Below, piece after piece: positions 44,839-54,759 of a DNA stretch of 64,000 nt. Position numbers and translations under genes: made by a program. A model generated the notes under the pieces. That model worked only from the letters and a program-made list of their open reading frames with translations. It did not search any database and was not told where the DNA came from. Every line of letters starts with the position of its first letter. Position 1 is the stretch's first letter. Source of the stretch: Afipia sp. GAS231 (GTDB lineage: Bacteria; Pseudomonadota; Alphaproteobacteria; Rhizobiales; Xanthobacteraceae); NCBI RefSeq assembly GCF_900103365.1, contig NZ_LT629703.1, positions 5,256,501-5,320,500 of the forward strand, in the 5' to 3' direction.

Positions 44839-45678
44839 ATGCGCCCTCTATCAGTAATACTGTTCCTGACGCTGTTCGCCGTAGGCTTTGCCGCGGCCGC
44901 GGCGCCTTTGCCGGCCCCGCATCAGATCGATATCCCTGACGGTAGCGTGACCCTGCACGCGCAGCTCTACAAGCCGGAGGGCGACGGACCGTTCCCCACT
45001 GTGATCGCGCTGCATGGCTGCGGCGGACTGGGCGGACATTCCGAGCCGGTGCTGCCGCGCTACCGCGACTGGGCCGAACAACTCCTGAAGGCCGGCCAGG
45101 CCGTGCTGTTGCCGGACAGTTACGGCTCGCGCGAATTAGGGCCGCAATGCCGCGTCAAGGAGCGTCACGTGCTCGCCCGCCGCGAGCGGGTGGCCGATAT
45201 CACCGCGGCGCGGCAGTGGCTCTCGCAACAGTCCTGGGTGGCGCATGACCGCGTCAGCCTGATCGGATGGGCGGGCGGCGCCAGCGCGCTATTGTGGGCG
45301 GTACGGCCGCAACTGTCGTCGCGCAATGCCGCGCCGGATTTCCGGTCGGCGATTGCGTTCTATCCGGACTGCCGCGTCTCGTCCGGCCTCGGCTGGAGCG
45401 CCCGGGTGCCGACGCTGCTGCTGATCGGTGCCAAGGACGACATCAGTTCGCCGACCGCCTGCCGCGCGATGATCGACGGCGCGCGTGGCCGTAGCGCGCT
45501 GACCCGGATCGAAATCTATCCCGGCGCGTCCCATGATTTCGATCGTCCCGATCTGCCGCTGCATGCGATCGGCGGTGGTGGCGGTGATGCGGCACTGCCG
45601 GAACATGGCCATATCGGCACCGATACCGAGGCGCGATCGGATTCGCAGGCGCGCGTTGCCGAGTGGCTGGCGCGATAG
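44839..45678 (+). CDS. Exported dienelactone-hydrolase-like protein lacking the usual nucleophile
   Basis: A 279 aa alpha/beta-hydrolase-fold protein with signal peptide (residues 1-22, FAAAAA end). It keeps the oxyanion loop IALHGCGGLGG (57-67), the acid IGAKDDISSP (Asp200/201) and the His in YPGASHDFD (His232). At the nucleophile elbow, where relatives read GWSNGG or GxCxG, it reads LIGWAGGAS, placing Ala145 where Ser or Cys should be. If Ser149 cannot substitute, the enzyme is inactive or has a new role. The sequence at 45265-45285 shows GCG clearly. A type A repeat begins at its stop codon. Confidence 0.8.
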   Translation: MRPLSVILFLTLFAVGFAAAAAPLPAPHQIDIPDGSVTLHAQLYKPEGDGPFPTVIALHGCGGLGGHSEPVLPRYRDWAEQLLKAGQAVLLPDSYGSRELGPQCRVKERHVLARRERVADITAARQWLSQQSWVAHDRVSLIGWAGGASALLWAVRPQLSSRNAAPDFRSAIAFYPDCRVSSGLGWSARVPTLLLIGAKDDISSPTACRAMIDGARGRSALTRIEIYPGASHDFDRPDLPLHAIGGGGGDAALPEHGHIGTDTEARSDSQARVAEWLAR

Positions 45679-45768
45679 CGTTTTCGAGCGAAGTGGGCAC
45701 CGGTTCGCATAGCAATCAAGCTTGCGCAGATTGCGTAGACTTATCTGCGCTAGAAAACGCGTCAAACA
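45678..45768. repeat. Dispersed palindromic repeat, type A, long variant
   Basis: GCGTTTTC (45678-45685) and GAAAACGC (45753-45760) enclose the shared AAGTGG-ACCGGTTCGC core plus a 40-base insert, followed by GTCAAACAAAAAG. The repeat touches the stop codon of the preceding gene, and the xseA stop lies at 45777. Confidence 0.75.
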
Positions 45769-45776
45769 AAAAGACT

Positions 45777-47405
45777 CTAGAACAGGCTTCCCTGATCGAC
45801 CGGTTTGACCACACGCTTGGCCGCCATCGTCTTGGTCTCGCGCGGCGCGGGCTTGGGCGCGCTGTCGGGCTCGGGTGTCGCCGGCGGACGATCGGAATCC
45901 GCGGTGGCGCCGACGCGGCCGTCGGCGAATTCGATGGTCAGATGCGCGTTGGGTCCGACCGCGGCCGCGGCATGCAGGGCATGGCCGTGCGCATCGCGCA
46001 CCAAAGCAAAGCCGCGCGCCAGCACGCCGCGATAGGACAGCGCCGACAACAACTGGCCGCTATGCGCGACCCGCGCTTCCAGCCGCTGCATTGCCGTGAG
46101 CAGCGCGCGGCGGGCGCGTTCGGCAAGGCGCTGCGCGCGTTCGCGGTCGCGCGCGATGGCGTTGCGCTGGGCCTGGGCGTTGGCGAGCTTCGAGGCCTTG
46201 AGCCTGACCTCCAGCCCGGCAAAGCGATCGCGGCGCTGGCGCAGCAGCGCGCGGGTGGAAAGCGTGATGCGCTCGCCGGACACCGTCAGGCGCTGCCTTG
46301 CGTGCGCGACCTGTCCGCGCAGCACCTTCAACGTCAACCCGGCACTGGCCTGCGAGAAGCGGCGATGATGCGCGTGCGTATTGGCTTTCAACCCGCGGGG
46401 CAGGGCGCCGGCGGCGCTGTCGAGCCGCTGCCTGGGTATCGCCAGCAGTTCGGCGGCTGCAGGCAGCGCGCGGGCGGCGGCGCGCAATTCGTTGCGGCGG
46501 CCTTCCTGGCTGCGCTGCCAGCAGATCATGGTGCGCCGCGCCAGCGCGGTTACCTCGACGAACAATTCGCTGCGCACGGGGACGGCCATTTCGGCGGCGG
46601 CGGTCGGTGTCGGCGCGCGCTTGTCGGCGGCAAAATCGATCAGCGTGATATCGGTCTCGTGGCCGACCGCCGAGATCAGCGGGATCATGCTGTCGGCGGC
46701 GGCGCGAACCACGATCTCCTCGTTGAAGGACCAAAGGTCCTCCAGCGAGCCGCCGCCGCGCGCGACGATCAACAGATCCGGCCGCGGGATTCTGCCGCCC
46801 TCGGGCAGCGCGTTGAAACCCCGGATGGCGGCGGCGACCTGCTCGGCGGAGCCTTCGCCCTGAACTTTCACGGGCCACACCAGCACCCGGCGCGGAAAAC
46901 GGTCCTGCAGCCGGTGCAGGATGTCGCGAATGACGGCGCCGGTCGGCGAGGTCACGACGCCGATCACCTCCGGCAGCCACGGCAATAACTGTTTGCGCGA
47001 CTCGTCGAACAACCCTTCGGCGCCGAGCTTGCGCTTGCGTTCCTCCATCAGCGCCATCAGCGCGCCGACGCCGGCGGGCTCGATCGCCTCGATCACGATC
47101 TGGTATTTCGACGAGCCCGGATAGGTCGTGAGCTTGCCGGTCGCGATGACCTCGAGGCCTTCCTGCGGCTTGAAGCGCATGCGCGCATGCACGCCCTTCC
47201 AGATCACGGCCTCGATCTTGGCGCTCTCGTCCTTGAGCGCGAAATAGCAGTGGCCGGAGGAGTGCGGCCCGCGAAAGCCGGAGATTTCGCCGCGCACCCG
47301 GACATGCCCGTAGGTGTCCTCCACCGTCCGTTTCAGGGCCGAAGACAGCTCCGAGACGGTCAATTCGGGCGTGTTGGTCAGTTTTTCCGCTGCGGGCATG
47401 GACAT
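45777..47405 (-). CDS. xseA: Exodeoxyribonuclease VII large subunit
   Basis: Large catalytic subunit of ExoVII, which degrades single-stranded DNA from either end. It is 542 aa from ATG 47405 (MSMPAAEKL). The N-terminal OB-fold (about 12-105) has [19 protein letters not shown]. The nuclease domain includes [35 protein letters not shown] and [29 protein letters not shown]. Two Arg-rich coiled-coil stretches follow (about 280-430). The last 60 residues are a Pro/Ala/Lys-rich tail. The small subunit xseB is not in the window. Confidence 0.95.
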   Translation of the reverse strand: MSMPAAEKLTNTPELTVSELSSALKRTVEDTYGHVRVRGEISGFRGPHSSGHCYFALKDESAKIEAVIWKGVHARMRFKPQEGLEVIATGKLTTYPGSSKYQIVIEAIEPAGVGALMALMEERKRKLGAEGLFDESRKQLLPWLPEVIGVVTSPTGAVIRDILHRLQDRFPRRVLVWPVKVQGEGSAEQVAAAIRGFNALPEGGRIPRPDLLIVARGGGSLEDLWSFNEEIVVRAAADSMIPLISAVGHETDITLIDFAADKRAPTPTAAAEMAVPVRSELFVEVTALARRTMICWQRSQEGRRNELRAAARALPAAAELLAIPRQRLDSAAGALPRGLKANTHAHHRRFSQASAGLTLKVLRGQVAHARQRLTVSGERITLSTRALLRQRRDRFAGLEVRLKASKLANAQAQRNAIARDRERAQRLAERARRALLTAMQRLEARVAHSGQLLSALSYRGVLARGFALVRDAHGHALHAAAAVGPNAHLTIEFADGRVGATADSDRPPATPEPDSAPKPAPRETKTMAAKRVVKPVDQGSLF

Positions 47406-47559
47406 CGATTCGGCAATGTAAATTATCAACATAAAATAGGGATTTTCGGCCGCGGCGGATAGGGAAGATATCGGACCCCAATTCGGCAGGAACCCCTTGC
47501 AGAACAAGGGAGACTCGTGCGACCGACTGCGCTTCGAAACCCTGCACCCGGTCCACCTC

Positions 47560-48834
47560 ATGAACATCCTTCTGCTCGGTTCCGGCGGCCGCGAACACGC
47601 TTTGGCGTGGAAGATCGCCGCTTCCCCGCTACTGACCAAGTTGTGGTGCGCGCCCGGCAATGCCGGCATCGCCAAAGAGGCCGAATGCGTCGCGCTCGAC
47701 GTCGCCGACCATGCCGCCGTGATCGAGTTCTGCCGACGCAACGCGGTTGATCTTGTCGTGGTCGGGCCCGAGACGCCGCTGGCGGCCGGGATCGTCGATG
47801 ATCTCAGTGCCGTCGGCATCAAGGCGTTCGGCCCGAGCAAGCTCGCCGCCCAGCTCGAAGGCTCCAAGGGATTCACAAAGGACCTCTGCAGCGAATTCGA
47901 TATTCCGACCGGCGCCTATCGCCGCTTTGGCAATGCCAACGACGCACTGGCCTACGTGCGCGCGCAAGGCGCGCCGATCGTGGTCAAGGCCGACGGGCTC
48001 GCCGCCGGTAAGGGCGTCGTCGTGGCAATGACCTTGCGCGAAGCCGAAGACGCCATCGCTGTCATGTTCGAGGGCGGCTTCGGTGCCGCCGGCGCCGAAG
48101 TCGTGATCGAGGAATTTCTCTCCGGCCGCGAGATCAGCTTCTTTGCGCTGTGCGATGGCGAGACCGCGATCCCGCTCGCCACCGCCCAGGACCACAAGCG
48201 CGTGTTCGATCACGATGAGGGCCCGAATACCGGCGGCATGGGCGCCTATTCGCCGACGCCGTTCGTGACGCCCGAGGTCCATGACCAGATCATGTCGCGC
48301 ATCATTCTGCCGACGGTCGCCGGCATGAAGCAGCGCGGCATGCCATTTCGCGGCATCCTGTACGCCGGCGTCATGGTGACGGCGCAGGGCCCAAAGCTGT
48401 TCGAATACAATGTCCGCTTCGGCGATCCCGAATGCCAGGTCTTGATGCTGCGGATGATGTCCGACATCGTGCCGGCATTTCTGGCGTCCTGCGACGGCGA
48501 GCTCAGGCATTTCGACCTGCGCTGGTTTCCCGATCCCGCGCTGACGGTGGTGATGGCGGCCAAGGGCTATCCCGGCGACTATGCCAAGGGCACCCGCATC
48601 GACGGGCTGGAGGACGCCGCCAAAATCGAAGGTGTCGAAATCTTCCACGCCGGCACGGTGGCAAAGGACGGCGCCGTTCTCGCCAATGGCGGCCGCGTGC
48701 TGAATGTTTGCGCGATGGGCAAGACGGTCAAGGAAGCCCAGCGCCGTGCCTATGAGGCGGTCGATCGCATCAAATGGCCGGATGGATTTTGTCGCCGCGA
48801 CATTGCCTGGCAGGCGGTGGAGCAGGAGGGGTAG
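47560..48834 (+). CDS. purD: Phosphoribosylamine-glycine ligase PurD
   Basis: ATP-grasp ligase, second step of purine synthesis. It is 424 aa from ATG 47560, which gives the family start [18 protein letters not shown]. The ATP-binding segments are [17 protein letters not shown] (about 138-154) and [12 protein letters not shown]. The catalytic loop is [14 protein letters not shown], and [14 protein letters not shown] holds the Mg ligands. It is divergent from xseA with a 154-base spacer; no PurR-like or riboswitch element is seen there. Confidence 0.96.
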   Translation: MNILLLGSGGREHALAWKIAASPLLTKLWCAPGNAGIAKEAECVALDVADHAAVIEFCRRNAVDLVVVGPETPLAAGIVDDLSAVGIKAFGPSKLAAQLEGSKGFTKDLCSEFDIPTGAYRRFGNANDALAYVRAQGAPIVVKADGLAAGKGVVVAMTLREAEDAIAVMFEGGFGAAGAEVVIEEFLSGREISFFALCDGETAIPLATAQDHKRVFDHDEGPNTGGMGAYSPTPFVTPEVHDQIMSRIILPTVAGMKQRGMPFRGILYAGVMVTAQGPKLFEYNVRFGDPECQVLMLRMMSDIVPAFLASCDGELRHFDLRWFPDPALTVVMAAKGYPGDYAKGTRIDGLEDAAKIEGVEIFHAGTVAKDGAVLANGGRVLNVCAMGKTVKEAQRRAYEAVDRIKWPDGFCRRDIAWQAVEQEG

Positions 48835-48841
48835 TTCCGCT

Positions 48842-48931
48842 GTCATGCCCGGGCTTGACCCGGGCATCCATCACGCTTCGTAAGAAACTTCTCCAAAGAG
48901 GATGGATTGCCGGGTCAAGCCCGGCAATGAC
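48842..48931. repeat. Dispersed palindromic repeat, type C, second copy
   Basis: GTCATGCCCGGGCTTGACCC opens at 48842 and GCCCGGCAATGAC closes at 48931; GATGGATTGCCGGGTCAAG lies in the right arm. The centre (CACGCTTCGTAAGAAACTTC) differs from the copy at 20809-20884. It lies between the purD and acyl-CoA dehydrogenase stops, so it may serve as a convergent terminator. Confidence 0.85.
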
Positions 48932-48946
48932 ACCCTTTGAAAGCCC

Positions 48947-50179
48947 TTACAGCAAATCCCCGCCCACGGCGCTGGCCGTGGTGCCGTGCTCGCGGAACGC
49001 CTTGATGACGTTCTTGCCGATCTTCCACCGGTGCACCTCGTCCGGGCCGTCGACCAGCCGCTGCGCGCGCACCTGGGTGTACCATTTGGCGAGCGGCGTA
49101 TCCTGGGAAAAGCCGAGCGCGCCATGGAGCTGGATCGCGGTGTCGATCACCTTGTGCACCATGTGGGCATGGAAGATTTTGGCGATCGAGTTCTCCTGCC
49201 GGATGTCCATGCCCTTTTCCGCCTTGTAGGCGATGTGCAGCAGCATCAGCCGGCCGATATAGAGCTGTTCGGCGCAATCGGCGAGCATGAACTGGACGCC
49301 TTGGCGATCGGCCAGCAGCACGCCGAAGGTCGAACGCTTGGTGATGTGGGCGACCGCCATGTCGAGCGCGCGTTGCGCCTTGGCGACGTTGTGCATGCCG
49401 TGGCGCAAGCGGCCGTAGGCGAGGCGATGCTGGCCCATGTTGAAGCCGTTGCCTTCGCCGCCCAGCAGATTGTCGGCGGATACTTTCAGATCCTTGATCT
49501 CGATCTCGGAATGACCGCCGTGCAGCACGTCGTCATGCGGACCTTCGATCGCCATGTTCGCGACATTGCGCTTGATCTTGTAGCCGGGGTTCGGTAGCTC
49601 GACGATGAAGGTGGAATATTGCTGGTGACGCGGCGCGTTCGGATCGGTCTTGGCCATGACAAGCGCCATGTCGGCGACGCTGGCGGAAGACGAGAACCAT
49701 TTTTCGCCGTTGAGAACGTAGTTCTCGTTGCCGTCCTTCACCGCGGTGGTCTGCATGCCGGTGGCGTCGGCGCCGGCGGCCTTTTCGGTCATCGAGAAGC
49801 AGATGCGCTTCTCGCCATTGAGCAGCGGTTTAAGGAACTTTTCCTTCTGATATTCGGTGCCGTGCTCGAGAATAGTCATCATCGAGGCGTCGTCGGGCCC
49901 CTGCGTATTCATCGACAGCGCGCCGAGCATGCTCTCGCCGAGCTCCATTTGCACCAGCGCGTTCGCCAGCGGGCCGAGGCCCATGCCGCCATATTGCTTC
50001 GGCACGAACGGGCACCACAGGCCCTGCGCGCGGGCCTTGGCCCGCAGCGGCCCAAGCACCTCGGCGAGCGGCTTGGTGTCGAGTTCCTTCTCCGCGGGGA
50101 TGCAGTGATCATGCACCCATTGGCGGACTTTTTCGCGGATCGCCTTGGCTTCCGCCGGAATTTCGAAATCGATCGACAT
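48947..50179 (-). CDS. Acyl-CoA dehydrogenase (ACAD10/11-like)
   Basis: FAD-dependent dehydrogenase, 410 aa from ATG 50179 with GAGGAAG upstream. The three-domain fold is visible: N-terminal helices, a middle segment [21 protein letters not shown] that contacts FAD, and a C-terminal helical bundle. The end [20 protein letters not shown] is the DGPDEVH form found in ACAD10/11-like and long-chain enzymes. The catalytic base cannot be assigned by eye. It is divergent from the dehalogenase-like gene. Confidence 0.9.
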   Translation of the reverse strand: MSIDFEIPAEAKAIREKVRQWVHDHCIPAEKELDTKPLAEVLGPLRAKARAQGLWCPFVPKQYGGMGLGPLANALVQMELGESMLGALSMNTQGPDDASMMTILEHGTEYQKEKFLKPLLNGEKRICFSMTEKAAGADATGMQTTAVKDGNENYVLNGEKWFSSSASVADMALVMAKTDPNAPRHQQYSTFIVELPNPGYKIKRNVANMAIEGPHDDVLHGGHSEIEIKDLKVSADNLLGGEGNGFNMGQHRLAYGRLRHGMHNVAKAQRALDMAVAHITKRSTFGVLLADRQGVQFMLADCAEQLYIGRLMLLHIAYKAEKGMDIRQENSIAKIFHAHMVHKVIDTAIQLHGALGFSQDTPLAKWYTQVRAQRLVDGPDEVHRWKIGKNVIKAFREHGTTASAVGGDLL

Positions 50180-50295
50180 GGCACTTCCTCGCTTTTGGTT
50201 CTTGTTGGCCGGGCTTGGCGGATGGCATAACGCTGCCACGTGCCAGCGGCAACGCCAAACAATGTTTAAAGCAGCCGCGGCGAGGGAGTGTGACG

Positions 50296-51198
50296 ATGCC
50301 CGATCTTGCCGATCTGTTTCCCGGTTATGCCTCCGAATGGATCAATACCAGCGCCGGCCGGATCTTTGCGCGCGTCGGCGGCAAGGGGCCGCCGCTGTTG
50401 TTGTTGCACGGGTTCTCGTCGACGCATGTGATGTGGCACACCGTCGCGCCGAAGCTCGCCGACAAATTCACCCTGATCATCGCCGACCTGCCGGGCTACG
50501 GCTGGTCGGATATGCCCGACAGCGACAAGGACCATACGCCCTACACCAAGCGCGCGATGGCGAAGACGATGGTGGAAGCGATGGAGCAGCTCGGCCATGT
50601 GCATTTTGCGCTGGCCGGTCACGATCGCGGCGGGCGCGTCTCCTACCGGCTGGCGCTCGATCATCCCGGGCGGCTATCCAAGCTCGCGGTGCTCGATATC
50701 CTGCCGACCTATGATTACTGGGAGAAGATGAACCGGCTCTATGCGCTGAACATCTATCACTGGACGTTCCTGGCGCAGCCATATCCGCTGCCGGAAACGC
50801 TGATTTCCAACAACGGGGAATTCTTCCTGCGGCAGAAGATGGCAAGCCAGACCAGGTTGAAGACGCTGGATGCGATGGACCCGCGCGCGCTGCAGCATTA
50901 CATCGCGCCGTTCCTCGACCCTGCGCGGATTCACGCGATGTGCGAGGACTACCGTGCCGGCGCCTATGCCGACTACGACATCGACAAGGCCGACTTCGAT
51001 GCGGGGAAAAAGATCACGATCCCGATGCTGGCGCTGTGGGGCGATGTCGGCATCGCCAAGGCGGCGGCGACGCCGCTCGATACTTGGAAGAAATGGGCGA
51101 CGAATGTATCGGGCGCGCCGGTAGTATCGGGACATTTTCTGACGGAAGAAAATCCGGACGAGACGGCGCGGTTGTTGCGGGAGTTTTTTCTGGCGTAA
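50296..51198 (+). CDS. Probable fluoroacetate dehalogenase (alpha/beta-hydrolase)
   Basis: A 300 aa alpha/beta-hydrolase. From memory, the sequence and numbering match the structurally characterised fluoroacetate dehalogenase of Rhodopseudomonas palustris (RPA1163). All key residues fall at the same numbers: nucleophile Asp110 in GHDRGGR, Asp134, His280 in SGHF, carboxylate clamp Arg111 and Arg114, and fluoride pocket His155, Trp156 (IYHWTF) and Tyr219. The start [10 protein letters not shown] at 50296 has AGGGAGTG upstream. It would cleave the C-F bond of fluoroacetate to give glycolate, but epoxide or other haloacid substrates are possible. No other defluorination gene is near. Confidence 0.85.
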   Translation: MPDLADLFPGYASEWINTSAGRIFARVGGKGPPLLLLHGFSSTHVMWHTVAPKLADKFTLIIADLPGYGWSDMPDSDKDHTPYTKRAMAKTMVEAMEQLGHVHFALAGHDRGGRVSYRLALDHPGRLSKLAVLDILPTYDYWEKMNRLYALNIYHWTFLAQPYPLPETLISNNGEFFLRQKMASQTRLKTLDAMDPRALQHYIAPFLDPARIHAMCEDYRAGAYADYDIDKADFDAGKKITIPMLALWGDVGIAKAAATPLDTWKKWATNVSGAPVVSGHFLTEENPDETARLLREFFLA

Positions 51199-51219
51199 TT
51201 ATGCACAAGCGCCTCCACC

Positions 51220-51337
51220 GTCATTGCGAGGAGCCAACGGGTCGCGCGTATGCGCGCCCGATGACAGGCTCCGCGACGAAGCAATCCATTCTTTCTTTGC
51301 GTAGCAAGATGGATTGCTTCGCTTCGCTCGCAATGAC
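51220..51337. repeat. Dispersed palindromic repeat, type D, with inverted middle module
   Basis: GTCATTGCGAGGAGCC opens at 51220 and CTTCGCTCGCAATGAC closes at 51337; AAGCAATCCATT and GATGGATTGCTT pair inside. The GGAGCCTGTCATCGGGC module found at 22126 and 54736 is present here in reverse orientation. It lies between the convergent dehalogenase and tadA genes. Confidence 0.85.
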
Positions 51338-51350
51338 GGGACGGGAGACA

Positions 51351-51797
51351 TCACCGTCTCACCTTGAAAAAATCCCGCAGCAGCGTCGCGGCTTCGGTCT
51401 CGCCGACTGCCGAATAGACCTCCGGCACATGGTGGCAGGTCGGTTGCGCGAAAAATCTTACGCCGGAATCGACAGCACCCCCTTTGGGGTCGGCGGCGCC
51501 GTAATAGAGCCGGCGGATCCGGGCCAACGAGATCGCGCCGGCGCACATGGTGCAGGGCTCCAGCGTCACGTAGAGGTCGCAATCGACCAGCCGTTCCGTG
51601 CCGATGGCCTCGGCGGCCTGCCGGATCGCCAGGATTTCGGCATGCGCGGTCGGATCGCGGTCGGTCAGGGTCCGGTTACCGGCGGTGGCAATGACCTCGT
51701 AACCCCGGACGATCACGCATCCGATCGGGACTTCGCCGGCTTTTCCGGCGTTTTTGGCCGTTTTGAGGGCCAAATCCATGAAAGAAGGGGCAGTCAT
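51351..51797 (-). CDS. tadA: tRNA-specific adenosine deaminase TadA
   Basis: Converts A34 to inosine in the wobble position of tRNA-Arg(ACG). The product is 148 aa. ATG 51797 gives the family start; a longer frame to 51884 lacks homology. The zinc site is His52 and Glu54 (TAHAEI) with Cys82 and Cys85 (PCTMC). Asn41 in GNRTLTD is the conserved substrate-contacting residue. It is convergent with the dehalogenase and divergent from the rluB-like gene. Confidence 0.96.
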   Translation of the reverse strand: MTAPSFMDLALKTAKNAGKAGEVPIGCVIVRGYEVIATAGNRTLTDRDPTAHAEILAIRQAAEAIGTERLVDCDLYVTLEPCTMCAGAISLARIRRLYYGAADPKGGAVDSGVRFFAQPTCHHVPEVYSAVGETEAATLLRDFFKVRR

Positions 51798-51956
51798 GCC
51801 TCGTATCATCGAAAGAAACCTGCTACTAGGAGCGCCTTCAGCAAACGTGGATGCCGGTTTTGCGTGAGAATGCGCCTTGATCAAAGTGCGCGCGCGTTAT
51901 CGCTATGACAGCCCATCCGCCTGATAGCCATTTCATACGTACCCGAGAGACCCTTC

Positions 51957-54173
51957 ATGCCCCGCGATAACGACAAAAACAACGATTCCCGCGGCCGGCG
52001 TGACCGCCAAGGCGAAGGCAAGGGCCGCGCCGGCGGAGGCAAGGGCCGTTCCGGGGCAGCGCGGGGACCGGACAAGAAATTCGCCAAGCGCGGCTTTGCC
52101 GGCAAGAGCGAGGGCGACGGCGAGCGGCGCCCCTATGCCGGGAAGTCTGACGGCGCCAAATCATTCGGCAAGAAGCCCTATGCAGGCGGAGGCAAACCCT
52201 ACGCCGGCAAGCGCGATGGCGATGATCGTCCGCCGCGCCGGGACTTTGGTGATTCACCGCGGCCCCGGTTTAACCGCGAAGACCGTCCCGCCGGTGATCG
52301 TCCGGACCGTGGCCCGCGCAAGGATTTTGGTTCGCGTCCGGACCGTGACGGCGAAAAACGCACCTTCAAGCCGCGTGGCGACCGCCCGAATTTCAGCCGC
52401 GATGATCGTGGCGGCGAAAAGCGGCCGTACACGCCCCGCGGCGACCGTCCCAATTTCAATCGCGACGACCGGCCGCCGCGCCGTGACGATGCGCGACCGG
52501 CCGGGCGTTTCCAGGATAAGAAGTTCGGCGACAAGAAACCCTATACGCCGCGCGACCGTGATGGCGAGAAGCGTCCCTATACCCCGCGGGAAGGTGGCGG
52601 CGAGAAGCGGCCTTACACCCCGCGCGGCGAAGGTTTCCGCAAAGACGGCGACCGGCCCCGTGGCGATCGCCCGTTCAGCGCGCGGCCTCCGCGCGACGGA
52701 GATCGGCCTCGTGGAGATCGGCCGGAGCGAAAATTCGGTGGCGACAAGAAGTTCTCGTCACGCGGTGCGCCGGACCGTGGTCCGCGCAAGGATTTTGGCA
52801 GCCGTCCGGATAGGGGTCCGCGCAAGGATTTCGGTTCCGATCGTGGTGATTCAAAGCCGTGGCAGAAGCGCGAGGATCGTCCCCAAGGAGATCGTCCTGC
52901 CGGGGATCGCCCGTTCCGGGAACGGCCGAAATTCGACCGGCCCCGCGAAGACCGCGGCGACCGCCCGAAATTCGACCGTCCGCGCCAGCGACCGGAGGGC
53001 CGCACCGATTGGCAGGAACATCCGCGCAATGAGGCCGGTGAAGACCGGCCGCGCCGCGAGAACGAGGACGACAGCCGTATCTTCGCCAAGCGTCCGGCGT
53101 TCGGCGGCCGCGGCGCCTACCGCGAACGAGCGCCCGACTTCGACAAGCGGGCGCCGCGCCCCGAGCCGAAGAAGAAAACCAGCGAGCGCATTGCCAAGGT
53201 GATGGCGCGGGCTGGCCTCGCCTCGCGCCGCGATGCCGAGGAATGGATCACGCAGGGCCGCGTCACCGTCAACGGCCGCGTCATCAACTCGCCGGCGCTC
53301 GATGTTACCGGCAACGATGTCATCGCGATCGACGGCAAGCCGTTGCCGCCGCGCGAACGCACCCGGCTGTTCATGTTCCACAAGCCGCGTGGCCTGATGA
53401 CGACGCATGCGGACCCTGAGGGTCGGCCGACCGTGTTCGACAATCTGCCGGAAGGCTTGCCGCGGCTGATCTCGATCGGCCGGCTCGATTTCAACACCGA
53501 GGGCCTATTGCTGCTGACCAACGACGGCGGGCTGGCGCGTGCGCTGGAATTGCCCGACACCGGCTGGCTGCGGCGCTATCGCGTTCGCGCCCATGGCGAG
53601 GTTACGCAGGGCCAGCTTGATGAACTGAAGAAGGGCGTCGAAGTCGACGGCGTCAAATACGGCTCGATCGACGCGACGCTGGAGCGCGACCAGGGCGCCA
53701 ACGTCTGGCTGGTGTTTGCGATCCGCGAAGGCAAGAACCGTGAAGTCCGCAACGTGATGGCGCATCTCGGCCTCGAGGTGAACCGGCTGATCCGCGTGTC
53801 CTACGGACCGTTCCAGCTCGGTGAACTCGAAGAAGGCAAGGTCGAGGAGGTCAAGACCCGGGTGTTGCGCGAGCAGCTCGGCGAAAAGATCGCGGCGCTC
53901 GCCGGCGCCGATTTCAACCGGCCGATGCCGGGCGACAAAACCGAGTCCGAGAAGCCGGATGACGCCGACGCGCCGCGCGGCAAAAAACCGTTCAAGCGGG
54001 CCGGCAAGAGCGGGTTGATCGCCGACCGCAAGGGCCGCCGCGTGCTGGTGCAGCGCACCGGCAGCGACGAGGCCCGTGCCCGCAATGAGGAAGAGGCCAG
54101 CGGCTACGGCCCGCCGCGCCGCCCGCAACGAGGCTATCACGGCAAGCGCGATTTGAAGCCGAAGGACGAGTAG
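51957..54173 (+). CDS. RluB-type rRNA pseudouridine synthase with a 400-residue Arg/Gly/Asp-rich extension
   Basis: A 738 aa protein. Residues 404-450 form an S4 RNA-binding domain (SERIAKVMARAGLASRRDAEEW). The catalytic domain follows, with Asp511 in GRLDFNTEGLLLLTNDG as the catalytic residue and VWLVFAIREGKNREVRNVM further on. This is the RsuA/RluB group that makes pseudouridine in 23S (position 2605) or 16S rRNA. Residues 1-400 are low complexity: repeats of DRPRGD, GEKRPYTPR and RGPRKDFGSRPDR. The region is highly charged and predicted disordered. The C-terminal 75 residues are also basic. The rsmD gene begins eight bases downstream, giving a two-gene ribosome-modification operon. Confidence 0.9.
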   Translation: MPRDNDKNNDSRGRRDRQGEGKGRAGGGKGRSGAARGPDKKFAKRGFAGKSEGDGERRPYAGKSDGAKSFGKKPYAGGGKPYAGKRDGDDRPPRRDFGDSPRPRFNREDRPAGDRPDRGPRKDFGSRPDRDGEKRTFKPRGDRPNFSRDDRGGEKRPYTPRGDRPNFNRDDRPPRRDDARPAGRFQDKKFGDKKPYTPRDRDGEKRPYTPREGGGEKRPYTPRGEGFRKDGDRPRGDRPFSARPPRDGDRPRGDRPERKFGGDKKFSSRGAPDRGPRKDFGSRPDRGPRKDFGSDRGDSKPWQKREDRPQGDRPAGDRPFRERPKFDRPREDRGDRPKFDRPRQRPEGRTDWQEHPRNEAGEDRPRRENEDDSRIFAKRPAFGGRGAYRERAPDFDKRAPRPEPKKKTSERIAKVMARAGLASRRDAEEWITQGRVTVNGRVINSPALDVTGNDVIAIDGKPLPPRERTRLFMFHKPRGLMTTHADPEGRPTVFDNLPEGLPRLISIGRLDFNTEGLLLLTNDGGLARALELPDTGWLRRYRVRAHGEVTQGQLDELKKGVEVDGVKYGSIDATLERDQGANVWLVFAIREGKNREVRNVMAHLGLEVNRLIRVSYGPFQLGELEEGKVEEVKTRVLREQLGEKIAALAGADFNRPMPGDKTESEKPDDADAPRGKKPFKRAGKSGLIADRKGRRVLVQRTGSDEARARNEEEASGYGPPRRPQRGYHGKRDLKPKDE

Positions 54174-54180
54174 CTGGGCT

Positions 54181-54759
54181 ATGCGTGTCGTCGGCGGACG
54201 GTTGAAGGGGCGTAACCTCGCCTCGCCCTCATCGAACGATATCCGCCCGACGGCGGATCGGTTGCGCGAGTCGGTGTTCAATATTCTGATCCATGCCTAC
54301 GACAACCCGATCGAAGGCGCGCGCGTGCTCGACCTGTTTGCCGGCACCGGCGCGCTCGGCATCGAGGCGACCTCACGCGGCGCGCTGTTCACGCTGTTCG
54401 TCGACAACGGCGCCGAGGCCCGCGCGCTGTTGCGCAACAATGTCGAGGCGCTCGGCCTCGGCGGGGTGACAAAGGTCTATCGCCGCGACGCCACCGATCT
54501 CGGCCCGGCGCATCCGGTCGAACCGTTCGCGCTGGTGTTTCTCGATCCGCCCTACGGTCGTGGGCTGGCGGAGAAAGCGCTTGTCTCGCTGCGCGACGGC
54601 GGCTGGCTGATCCCGGGCGCGCTGCTGGTGGTCGAGGAGGCGAAGGCTGCCGCGTTTACGGCGCCTGACGGCTTCGAGGAGCTGGAACGGCGGGCCTATG
54701 ACGATACCGAGTTTGTGTTTCTGAGGGCCAAAATTGTAGGGCGGATTAGCGAAGCGTAA
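54181..54759 (+). CDS. rsmD: 16S rRNA (guanine-966-N2)-methyltransferase RsmD
   Basis: SAM-dependent methyltransferase, 192 aa. Motif I is VLDLFAGTGALGIEA (49-63) and the catalytic motif is LVFLDPPYG (118-126, DPPY at 122-125). The start MRVVGGRLKGRNL is typical. The last few codons (VGRISEA and the stop) lie inside a type E dispersed repeat that starts at 54736. So the C-terminus was rewritten by the repeat or the repeat supplies the stop. It is probably translated with the rluB-like gene just upstream. Confidence 0.94.
   Translation: MRVVGGRLKGRNLASPSSNDIRPTADRLRESVFNILIHAYDNPIEGARVLDLFAGTGALGIEATSRGALFTLFVDNGAEARALLRNNVEALGLGGVTKVYRRDATDLGPAHPVEPFALVFLDPPYGRGLAEKALVSLRDGGWLIPGALLVVEEAKAAAFTAPDGFEELERRAYDDTEFVFLRAKIVGRISEA

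Noticed and set aside
52000..53160. Repeated units in the rluB-like gene as a possible CRISPR or minisatellite array
   Set aside because: Units are in-frame codon-level protein repeats of varying length, without constant repeats and spacers.
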